Assembly: GCA_007844125.1 (NCBI GenBank)
Contig: CM017570.1
Coordinates: forward strand, 53,667,327-53,731,326
DNA: 64,000 bases
Direction of reading: 5' to 3'
Origin: Sinonovacula constricta
Lineage: Eukaryota; Mollusca; Bivalvia; Cardiida; Solecurtidae
Below, piece by piece: positions 11,638-23,300 of the stretch. The notes beneath the pieces were generated by a model. The model had not been told where the DNA came from and searched no databases. It worked only from the letters and a program-made list of their open reading frames with translations. A program made the position numbers and the translations under genes. Positions within the stretch are counted from its first letter, which is position 1; the number at the start of each line of letters is the position of its first letter.

Positions 11638-14332
11638 GTAAACCAAGGAATAGAATCTTAGTGCCATACAGTTAGACCAAGGAATAAAGTTGTTGTTGTT
11701 TATTGTTTATTGGGTTTATTGTCCAACCAACAGTATTTTAGTTATCTGTCCACTTGAAGCAGATATAGTGCTGCCTTCACTGTGTATAGCATGCCATTAA
11801 CATCTGGCATGATACGACACCCAGTCACATTATCCTGACAACTGGGCCAACCAGTCGTGGAACTACCCTTATATTTGCTTGAGCTTTAGCAAGGCAGCTA
11901 TACCACTACCATTTCCAACGATTTTGGTATGTCGCGGCCCGGGATCGAACCGGGGCCTCTGGTACCTGGAGCCGACGCTCTACCAATTGCGCTACCAGGT
12001 CCAGTAAGGAATAAAGTCTTAGTGCCATACAGTAAGACCAAGGAATAAAGTCTTAGTGCCATACAGTTAGGCCAAGGAATAAAGTCTTAGTGCCATACAG
12101 TTAGACCAAGGAATAAAGTCTTAGTGCCATACAGTTAGACCAAGGAATAAAGTCTTAGTGCCATACAGTAAGACCAAGGAATAATATCTCAGTGCCTTAC
12201 AGTTAGACCAAGGAATAAAGTCTTAGTGCCATACAGTTAGGCCAAGGAATAAAGTCTTAGTGCCATACAGTTAGACCAAGGAATAAAGACTTAGTGCCAT
12301 ACAGTTAGACCAAGGAATAAAGTCTTAGTGCCATACAGTTAGACCAAGGAATAAAGTCTTAGTGTCATACAGTTAGACCAAGGAATAAAGTCTTAGTGCC
12401 ATACAGTTAGACCAAGGAATAAAGACTTAGTGCCATACAGTTAGACCAAGGAATAAAGTCTTAGTGCCATACAGTTAGACCAAGGAATAAAGACTTAGTG
12501 CCATACAGTTAGACCAAGGAATAAAGTCTTAGTGCCATACAGTTAGACCAAGGAATAAAGTCTTAGTGCCATACAGTTAGACCAAGGAATAAAGTCTTAG
12601 TGCCATACAGTTAGACCAAGGAATAAAGTCTTAGTGCCTTACAGTTAGACCAAGGAATAAAGTCTTAGTGCCATACAGTTAGACCAAGGAATAAAGACTT
12701 AGTGTCTTATATTTAGACCAAGGAATAAAGACTTACTGCAATACAGTTAGACCAAGGAATAAAGTCTCAGTGCCATACAGTTAGACCAAGGAATAAAGTC
12801 TTAGTGCCATACAGTTAGACCAAGGAATAAAGACTTAGTGCCATACAGTTAGACCAAGGAATAATATCTCAGTGCCTTACAGTTAGACCAAGGAATAAAG
12901 TCTTAGTGTCATACAGTTAGACCAAGGAATAAAGACTTAGTGCCATACAGTTAGACCAAGAAATAAAGACTTAGTGCCATACAGTTAGACCAAGGAATAA
13001 AGACTTAGTGCCTTACAGTTAGACCAAGGAATAAAGACTTAGTGCCATACAGTTAGACCAAGGAATAAAGTCTTAGTGCCATACAGTTAGACCAAGGAAT
13101 AAAGTCTTAGTGCCATACAGTTAGACCAAGGAATAAAGTCTTAGTGCCATACAGTTAGACCAAGGAATAAAGTCTTAGTGCCATACAGTTAGACCAAGGA
13201 ATAAAGTCTTAGTGCCATACAGTTAGACCAAGGAATAAAGTCTTAGTGCCATACAGTTAGACCAAGGAATAAAGACTTAGTGCCATACAGTTAGACCAAG
13301 GAATAAAGACTTAGTGCCATACAGTTAGACCAAGGAATAAAGTCTTAGTGCCATACAGTTAGACCAAGGAATAAAGACTTAGTGCCATACAGTTAGACCA
13401 AGGAATAAAGACTTAGTGCCATACAGTTAGACCAAGGAATAAAGACTTAGTGCCATACAGTTAGACCAAGGAATAAAGACTTAGTGCCTTACAGTTAGAC
13501 CAAGGAATAAAGACTTAGTGCCATACAGTTAGACCAAGGAATAAAGTCTTAGTGCCATACAGTTAGACCAAGGAATAAAGTCTTAGTGCCATACAGTTAG
13601 ACCAAGGAATAAAGTCTTAGTGCCATACAGTTAGACCAAGGAATAAAGACTTAGTGCCATACAGTTAGACCAAGGAATAAAGACTTAGTGCCATACAGTT
13701 AGACCAAGGAATAAAGTCTTAGTGCCTTACAGTTAGACCAAGGAATAAAGACTTAGTGCCATACAGTTAGACCAAGGAATAAAGTCTTAGTGCCATACAG
13801 TTAGACCAAGGAATAAAGTCTTAGTGCCATACAGTTAGACCAAGGAATAAAGTCTTAGTGCCATACAGTTAGACCAAGGAATAAAGTCTAAGTGCCATAC
13901 AGTTAGACCAAGGAATAAAGACTTAGTGCCATACAGTTAGACCAAGGAATAAAGACTTAGTGCCATACAGTTAGACCAAGGAATAAAGACTTAGTGCCAT
14001 ACAGTTAGACCAAGGAATAAAGACTTAGTGCCATACAGTTAGACCAAGGAATAAAGTCTTAGTGCCATACAGTTAGACCAAGGAATAAAGTCTTAGTGCC
14101 TTACAGTTAGACCAAGGAATAAAGTCTTAGTGCCATACAGTTAGACCAAGGAATAAAGTCTTAGTGCCATACAGTTAGACCAAGGAATAAAGACTTAGTG
14201 CCATACTGTTAGACCAAGGAATAAAGACTTAGTGCCATATAGTTAGACCAAGGAATAAAGACTTAGTGCCATACAGTTAGACCAAGGAATAAAGACTTAG
14301 TGCCATACAGTTAGACCAAGAATAATGATCAT
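11638..14332. repeat. 34-bp minisatellite array, about 70 copies, interrupted by a SINE
   Basis: The unit is AGACCAAGGAATAAAGTCTT then AGTGCCATACAGTT (34 bases). Two units lie at 11638-11690, a SINE occupies 11691-12005, and the array continues to about 14332. Copies are very similar; the commonest difference is AAAGTCTT versus AAAGACTT, and the two types alternate in blocks. That pattern suggests recent expansion by multi-unit steps. Confidence 0.95.
11691..12005 (-). repeat. tRNA-derived SINE inserted in the 34-bp array
   Basis: On the minus strand the right end reads GGACCTGGTAGCGCAATTGG then TAGAGCGTCGG (A box), followed by GGTTCGATCCCGG (canonical B box, near 11936-11955). The body and a tail of T/TTG repeats (A-rich on the minus strand) lie at the left. 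The 12-base string AAGGAATAAAGT flanks it at 11679-11690 and 12006-12017. It looks like a target-site duplication, though the array itself contains this string. Three related copies occur in the window, all on the minus strand. It fits the tRNA-SINEs described from bivalves, but I cannot name the family. Confidence 0.9.
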
Positions 14333-14851
14333 ACAGTTAAACCTGGATATTCAATATATGTCACGAACAGGCTAAGAAACAAAACCCTGTATCCTAAACA
14401 TCAGCAGCTTTAGAGATGTATCATAACTGCAAAGACACATTCTGGTCCAGACTGGTCATCTGGCAGCCTTGTTATTTCTTATATATTGGTTCCTCTACAA
14501 TAGACCAGTCTCACAGCAGACGGAACGTTCGTAACGTAATTTCCGTAGTAACAAAAACCATTTCCCAGCCAATGACAGATTGTCTGACAGGCCAGTCTGA
14601 TCTACAGTCAAACAGTCTTGTATTTGGTAAGGTCAAGACACAAGGGCTGTCACAGAAACAGTGTGCCAAGCTATTCAAATGCTTAGTTATATGATGTTAG
14701 CCTGAAAGATCTTGTATGCAAAACATTAACCTAAACATTACAGGGATGGTAATGCCAAAACCAATGCTGTGGGAGTGGACCAACTGTCCTTATTTACAGA
14801 CAAGTCGAGATAATATAACTTGGCTACACAGAAACCCAATCATGCATAAAC
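14333..14851. other. Short unique segment between two arrays
   Basis: Contains the partner of the 11435-11612 segment (14455-14645). A 92-codon frame (14416-14694) runs over that repeated segment and has no recognisable domain. No gene is called. Confidence 0.5.
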
Positions 14852-17800
14852 CTTACACAGTTACATATCAAAGTCTCCTTATACAGACAAAATGTCTCTA
14901 CTTAATAAATAAGTCAGACCAAAACATTATACAGTTACATATTTAAGTCTCCTTATACAGACAAATTGTTTCTACTTAATAAATAAGTCAGACCAAAACA
15001 TTATACAGTTACATATTAAAGTCTCTTATACAGACAAATTGTCTCTACTTAATAAATAAGTCAGACCAAAACATTATACAGTTACATATTAAAGTCTCCT
15101 TATACAGACAAAATGTCTCTACTTAATGAATAAGTCAGACCAAAACATTATACAGTTACATATTAAAGTCTCCTTATACAGACAAAATGTCTCTACTTAA
15201 TGAATAAGTCAGACCAAAACATTATACAGTTACATATTAAAGTCTCCTTATACAGACAAAATGTCTCTACTTAATAAATAAGTCAGACCAAAACATTATA
15301 CAGTTACATATTAAAGTCTCCTTATACAGACAAAATGTCTCTACTTAATAAATAAGTCAGACCAAAACATTATACAGTTACATATTAAAGTCTCCTTATA
15401 CAGACAAAATGTCTTTACTTAATAAATAAGTCAGACCAAAACATTACACAGTTACATATTAAAGTCTCCTTATACAGACAAATTGTCACTACTTAATAAA
15501 TAAGTCAGACCAAAACATTACACAGTTACATATTAAAGTCTCCTTATACAGACAAATTGTCACTACTTAATAAATAAGTCAGACCAAAACATTATACAGT
15601 TACATATTAAAGTCTCTTATACAGACAAAATGTCTCTACTTAATAAATAAGTCAGACCAAAACATTATACAGTTACATATTAAAGTCTCTTATACAGACA
15701 AAATGTCTCTACTTAATAAATAAGTCAGACCAAAACATTACACAGTTACATATTAAAGTCTCCTTATACAGACAAAATGTCTCTACTTAATAAATAAGTC
15801 AGACCAAAACATTATACAGTTACATATTATAGTCTCTTATACAGACAAAATGTCTCTACTTAATAAATAAGTCAGACCAAAACATTACACAGTTACATAT
15901 TAAAGTCTCCTTATACAGACAAAATGTCTCTACTTAATAAATAAGTCAGACCAAAACATTATACAGTTACATATTAAAGTCTCCTTATACAGACAAAATG
16001 TCTCTACTTAATAAATAAGTCAGACAAAAACATTATACAGTTACATATTAAAGTCTCTTATACAGACAAAATGTCTCTACTTAATAAATAAGTCAGACCA
16101 AAACATTATACAGTTACATATTAAAGTCTCCTTATACAGACAAAATGTCTCTACTTAATAAATAAGTCAGACCAAAACATTACACAGTTACATATTAAAG
16201 TCTCTTATACAGACAAAATGTCTCTACTTAATAAATAAGTCAGACCAAAACTTTATACAGTTACATATTAATGTCTCTTATACAGACAAAATGTCTCTAC
16301 TTAATAAATAAGTCAGACCAAAACATTATACAGTTACATATTAAAGTCTCTTATACAGACAAAATGTCTCTACTTAACAAATAAGTCAGACCAAAACATT
16401 ATACAGTTACATATTAAAGTCTCGTATACAGACAAAATGTCTCTACTTAATAAATAAGTCAGACCAAAACATTATACAGTTACATATTAAAGTCTCCTTA
16501 TACAGACAAAATGTCTCTACTTAATAAATAAGTCAGACCAAAACATTATACAGTTACATATTAAAGTCTCTTATACAGACAAAATGTCTCTACTTAATAA
16601 ATAAGTCAGACCAAAACATTATACAGTTACATATTAAAGTCTCTTATACAGACAAAATGTCTCTACTTAATAAATAAGTCAGACCAAAACATTATACAGT
16701 TACATATTAAAGTCTCCTTATACAGACAAAATGTCTTTACTTAATAAATAAGTCAGACCAAAACATTATACAGTTACATATTAAAGTCTCCTTATACAGA
16801 CAAAATGTCTCTACTTAAAAAATAAGTCAGACCAAAACTTTATACAGTTATATATTAAAGTCTCCTTATACAGACAAAATGTCTACTTAATAAATAAGTC
16901 AGACCAAAACATTACACAGTTACATATTAAAGTCTCCTTATACAGACAAAATGTCTCTACTTAATAAATAAGTCAGACCAAAACATTATACAGTTACATA
17001 TTAAAGTCTCCTTATACAGACAAAATGTCTCTACTTAATAAATAAGTCAGACCAAAACATTATACAGTTACATATTAAAGTCTTTTATACAGACAAAATG
17101 TCTCTACTTAATGAATAAGACAGACCAAAACATTATACAGTTACATATTAAAGTCTCCTTATACAGACAAAATGTCTCTACTTAATAAATAAGACAGACC
17201 AAAACATTATACAGTTACATATTAAAGTCTCTTATACAGACAAAATGTCTCTACTTAATAAATAAGTCAGACCAAAACATTATACAGTTACATATTGAAG
17301 TCTCCTTATACAGACAAAATGTCTCTACTTAATAAATAAGTCAGACCAAAACATTATACAGTTACATATTAAAGTCTCCTTATACAGACAAAATGTCTCT
17401 ACTTAATAAATAAGTCAGACCAAAACATTACACAGTTACATATTAAAGTCTCTTATACAGACAAAATGTCTCTACTTAATAAATAAGTCAGACCAAAACT
17501 TTATACAGTTACATATTAAAGTCTCTTATACAGACAAAATGTCTCTACTTAATAAATAAGTCAGACCAAAACTTTATACAGTTACATATTAAAGTCTCTT
17601 ATACAGACAAAATGTCTCTACTTAATAAATAAGTCAGACCAAAACATTATACAGTTACATATTAAAGTCTCCTTATACAAACAAAATGTCTCTACTTAAT
17701 AAATAAGTCAGACCAAAACTTTATACAGTTACATATTAAAGTCTCTTATACAGACAAAATGTCTCTACTTAATAAATAAGTCAGACCAAAACATTATACA

Positions 17801-19063
17801 GTTACATATTAAAGTCTCCTTATACAAACAAAATGTCTCTACTTAATAAATAAGTCAGACCAAAACATTACACAGTTACATATTAAAGTCTCCTTATACA
17901 GACAAAATGTCTCTACTTAATAAATAAGTCAGACCAAAACATTATACAGTTACATATTAAAGTCTCTTATACAGACAAAATGTCTCTACTTAATAAATAA
18001 GTCAGACTAAAACATTACACAGTCACATATTAAAGTCTCTTATACAGACAAAATGTCTCTACTTAATAAATAAGTCAGACCAAAACATTATACAGTTACA
18101 TATTAAAGTCTCCTTATACAGACAAATTGTCTCTACTTAATAAATAAGTCAGACCAAAACTTTATACAGTTACATATTAAAGTCTCTTATACAGACAAAA
18201 TGTCTCTACTTAATAAATAAGTCAGACCAAAACATTATACAGTTACATATTAAAGTCTCCTTATACAGACAAAATGTCTGCTTAATAAATAAGTCAGACC
18301 AAAACTTTATACAGTTACATATTAAAGTCTCTTATACAAACAAAATGTCTCTACTTAATAAATAAGTCAGACCAAAACTTTATACAGTTACATATTAAAG
18401 TCTCTTATACAGACAAAATGTCTCTACTTAATAAATAAGTCAGACCAAAACTTTATACAGTTACATATTAAAGTCTCTTATTCAGACAAATTGTCTCTAC
18501 TTAATGAATAAGTCAGACCAAAACATTATACAGTTACATATTAAAGTCTCTTATACAGACAAAATGTCTCTACTTAATAAATAAGTCAGACCAAAACATT
18601 ACACAGTTACATATTAAAGTCTCTTATTCAGACAAATTGTCTCTACTTAATGAATAAGTCAGACCAAAACATTACACAGTTACATATTAAAGTCTCTTAT
18701 TCAGACAAATTGTCTCTACTTAATGAATAAGTCAGACCAAAACATTATACAGTTACATATTAAAGTCTCTTATACAGACAAAATGTCTCTACTTAATAAA
18801 TAAGTCAGACCAAAACATTACACAGTTACATATTAAAGTCACTTATACAGACAAAATGTCTCTACTTAATAAATAAGTCAGACCAAAACATTATACAGTT
18901 ACATATTAAAGTCACTTATACAGACAAATTGTCTCTACTTAATAAATAAGTCAGACCAAAACATTATACAGTTACATATTAAAGTCTCTTATACAGACAA
19001 AATGTCTCTACTTAATGAATAAGTCAGACCAAAACATTACACAGTTACATATTAAAGTCTCCT
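14852..19063. repeat. 73/74-bp tandem satellite array, about 57 copies
   Basis: The unit runs TTACATATTAAAGTCTCCTT, ATACAGACAAAATGTCTCTA, CTTAATAAATAAGTCAGACC, AAAACATTATACAG. The CTCCTT form is 74 bases and the CTCTT form 73. Each unit contains a small perfect hairpin, AGACA-AAA-TGTCT, and a second dyad, ACTTA...TAAGT. Stops are frequent, so it is not coding. The array ends in mid-unit at 19063, exactly where the CCCAGC terminus of the proposed transposon begins. Confidence 0.95.
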
Positions 19064-19530
19064 CCCAGCCACAAAAGAAGCATGTGCTTCAGATTAGCCT
19101 CCCTGCTTAGAATACACCTCAAATGTACTTCAAATGTACTTCCAATAAAACTGACCTGCTTTATTGGAAGTCCCAGGGACTTTAATTATGCTTCCAAATC
19201 ATGCTTCAAATGAAGCCTGTGGGACTTCAGTAGTATTTTTTTATGTACACACATGCTTCACTTGAAGCATTAGGGACTTCCTTTGTAGTACTAGGGACTT
19301 TGTTGGTGCCTCATAAACACTGTTAAGAGAACAAATATTGCAGGTGTACTTCAATGATACCTTAAACACTTTGGGAGAATAAACATGCATTACTGGGGGA
19401 CTTCATTTGTACTTTCAAGACTTAAACTTTTTTTTATCAATATTTTATTTAGAGGAACTCCAATGGTACCTCAAAAACATAGAAAGAATGTCAGAGGGAC
19501 TTCATTTGTACTTATGAGACTTGTAAACAT
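19064..19530. repeat. Left terminus and subterminal motif cluster of the proposed transposon
   Basis: Terminus CCCAGCCACAAAAGAAGC. Variants of the motif follow: AAATGTACTTCAAATGTACT near 19120-19142, GTACTTCAATGATACC near 19345, GGGACTTCATTTGTACTT near 19397 and 19497, and ACTCCAATGGTACCTC near 19455. GGGACTT is a recurrent sub-motif. These resemble the closely spaced subterminal sites of CACTA elements. Confidence 0.65.
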
Positions 19531-20314
19531 TTTGATATAAGACTGTGTCTGACTCTTTCTGTCTAAAGTGTTTGATAAGGTAAAAAAAAACATTTTTTTA
19601 TTTAATAAATAATTTTAATTTACTGACAGTATTCATTCAGACATTAAAACCAATCAGACAGTAAGTTCTAAAAAAAGAGACTACCAAAAATATAGCCAGT
19701 ACAACAAGTAATGTTTTTGCACATATTTTATATCTTATTTCTATAATATTTAAAATTTGTATTTTCATTTCAAAATGAGTAATCATTTTAGTGACATGTA
19801 ATTATTTGTCAGTATGCAAGCTGGTTCATATTGTTTAAATTTAAGTAAAATATATTTAAACTTACAAATTGTTTAACATCCTTCCAATGCTATATACATG
19901 TAAATCTTTTCAAAATATTTATATATAAAGAATATATGACCCACTGAAAAAAAATCTCAAATATGGATTACTGACAGGATCTACTGACCCAGCTAGAATC
20001 TTATCAAAAGAAAATATGACGTACTGTTTGCAAACTTGATCTTTCCTATTAAAAATGCTAGTATTACTTGCAAAATTTTAACATTAGCCATATGGATTTT
20101 TGTACACAATAAAAGGAGAGTAATTATTCTTATTTTTCCAGCATAGCGTTAATTCATAATACATTGTAATAGAGGTCAAAAAAGTTAGATTAAATTTCAA
20201 AAGTAATAGCTCTTCTTTCATGTAACTCAACATGCATTCAGACTTGAATTTAACTTCAGATAGCCCTCTCTCCCTACTAGGGCTAGTGAATCCATCTATC
20301 TTGCCAACATTTTC
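19531..20314. other. AT-rich 3' flank of the transposase gene
   Basis: No open frame or clear repeat. This lies downstream of the minus-strand transposase stop and probably holds its 3' untranslated region, but I could not pick a polyadenylation site with confidence. Confidence 0.4.
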
Positions 20315-23300
20315 TTAGTCACTTTCACTGAATATTGGAATCTTTCCAATAAAACATGTGTCTGAATTACTTAAACATGCAAAATAGCACATATCTACAA
20401 TATTCTGTACATCTGCAGTGTCTGTTTCATCTGACTCTCTCACTTTGAAAAAATGACAAGGTAGCTTTATGTCACATTCTACTTTCTGTAATCGCTTAAT
20501 AACAGCCAAAAACTTAGTACATGAAGATAATGTATCTACCTTTAAGTAGTACAATATTTTTCCAAAGTAGGAAACATTATCAAGCACATATTCAACTGTG
20601 TAACTATTTCTTTTTGTTACAGACATGTACATTTTTGAATGAAACATAATTCCATGATTAAGTAACCTATAGAATTTGTATACATTGTTAACTGGCCCCA
20701 AAAGACCTTCAATTTGTTGCCTAGTTTCAGGCAAAAGCTGACAGTTAATTTGCCTTCCAACAGCTAATGAATGAGTACTGATATATTCTCGGTTTTTGTA
20801 CTTCTGATGATTAGTCAAACGCTGGTACAGCTGGTCAATCTCTGAGCCTTTTGGGATGGTTTTCACCAATTTTGGTAGCTGTTGGTGTATAGTGACAGCT
20901 GATGCTATCTGAAGTTCTATTTTTGTTGTTCCATGAAACAAAGAGCGTAAATCCCCATTTAAGTCTTCAAAAAAGAAACAAGACTGAGACCATAGTGGCC
21001 CAAGCTCTTCAACTTTTTCTGTAAGGTGCAGTAAACAATGTACGTTGTATGTTTCATAACGTGGTGCATACAAGTAATCAATTTGTGCACAGAATTTTTG
21101 AAGAAGCACTCTAGCTCTTGAAATATCTGATCTGGATATAGATGACTGAAGCAGTAGATATATTCCCTCCACAAATAGCATGTAATGTAGATAATATTCT
21201 TCAGATAGGATTCCTTGTAAACAACATACAGAATGAAACAGGAGAAATGACCTGAACTCTGTTGCTTTCCAATGTTTCAAGTCAGCAATACATCTTGGGG
21301 ACCTGTTAATCAGGTTAGGTGTTGTTAGTGCCTTCATGCGGTCATCCAAAACGGGTATGAAACCACCAATATAAAACTTTTCTGATTTATTGGTAGTATC
21401 AGTCCATAAGGTCAGCAGCATTTTCTGAACACCAAGCAATACACAGTGCATATAATCAACAGTAACACCTCTGATAATATCAAAGTAGCCTAAGTTTGTC
21501 AGGATAGTATGACCCTTCACACCATATTGTGATTTACCAGTCACTTCTGCATCCATGGAATGTCTCACAGTTTCTGAATGTGTGCGGAGAGGGGAATGTC
21601 CACATTCAGATGGATCTTCTGTATACTCGTACGGGTATGACAACATGGATCCTTTGGCACTTGTTTTTACTGACAGTCCCTTTGTGATACAACATCCACA
21701 ACCATAAAATCCATTAAACTGTACAAAGTTTTGAACCAGACATCTTGCAGGAGCATCACATACCACATTTAATAATACTGCACGAAGGAGAGTTTTCTTT
21801 CTGTTCAGTATCACTGATACCCCTGCACAAAAAAAAAAAATCGGTTTATATTGTTTCTCAAGACAGCACACATACTTACTTAGATTTATATTATTTTATA
21901 AAAAACATTTACCAGGTTGCAAATTTCAATAATTTTCAAAAGAATGTAAAAACATCAGTGGAATCGTGGATGCTATCTGATGCTCTTCAAAACAGACTTG
22001 CTAAATGATCCTTATGTCAGTATAAATGGTTTCCAGACTGAATAAAAAAGTAAAAGAAAGAATGACTTGAAACATATTCCAACAAAAATTATAGTTCCTG
22101 TTTGTATAAGCAAAGTCATGATTCTTGAGTTCTGCATGCCCATTCATTGAGATGTATTTTTTAAATTTCATTTTTATCCTATAAATTCAGCATTGTAGAG
22201 TTACACGCCTAACGATGAATTGATAAAAAGATTTGTAAGTGGCTTGTTTTTATTTCTCCCTACTGGGTGTTTTTTTCCTAACATAAGAGCATTTAGCCAC
22301 AGAAAAAATAAAATGTACAGATTTACATTTACCCATTGTGTAATAACCACAGGGCTCACACTGGCTGAAATTTGTTTTTAGCCAAATTAGCTTAATTTTT
22401 GACGATTTTACAGAAAATTTTGTAAAATAGCATAAATTAAGCTAAATTATTATAGCCAATTTAAAAAATTTGTAGCCAAATCTGTAAAATTTTAGCAAAT
22501 GGCTAAATTGGCTAATGGCAGGGTGAGCCCTGGTTTAACCATGAACATGTGGTCAGATAGACACTGGAAAAGGCAAGCCAGAGTGACCACAACAAGCCTG
22601 ATGGCATAAAAATTGTACCTTACCTTTTTCATACAGCGTTTTCAGCTCTTCAATAAGTGGTAGCAGGAAAACATTCATCAATGGTTTCACACCCCCAAAC
22701 CATAGTCCAGCAAAAATTCTATTGCGACTGTTAAACCTGTTAAAAGATTGTGAAAAATTTCAGTAAATATTCCAATCGAAAAAGATTATGCAGAGCAAGA
22801 AACAAAGCATTAATTTCATGTATTATAATGTGTTCAGAAATAGAGGATAATTGTTTGTTTCCATGAAGATAGAGATATAGCATGGCTAATATTATGATGG
22901 GGAACAAGTCGACCGGAAGAGTAAAATTATACGTTTTTATTATTTTCACTAGTGAAATTTTCAGAACATAATTTCACCGTTATATTTCAGTAATTCACCT
23001 AAAGCACGAAATAAAAACACTAGTTTTCTCCAAGTTTGAAACTTAAGATTAAAGCAAATAGAAATTACTGTTTATTTGATAAGTGAGAATATCTTTTTTA
23101 CCAACATACCTTTGTTTAGGGTGCAACTCATTTATGATGAGATAAAGTGGCCACACGCTGTAAGATGATGACCTAAATATAGAAACACCATCTGTGTTCA
23201 GCTGTAATGAAATATGTAATTCCTTGGACATATTTCTTTGCTGTGTGCCTATGAAGTGAGATCCGTTGAAGTGACTTTTGTATAAGTCACCATCAAAAAC

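Noticed and set aside
20959..21174. Minus-strand 71-codon frame inside the transposase last exon
   Set aside because: Out-of-frame shadow of the transposase coding sequence.
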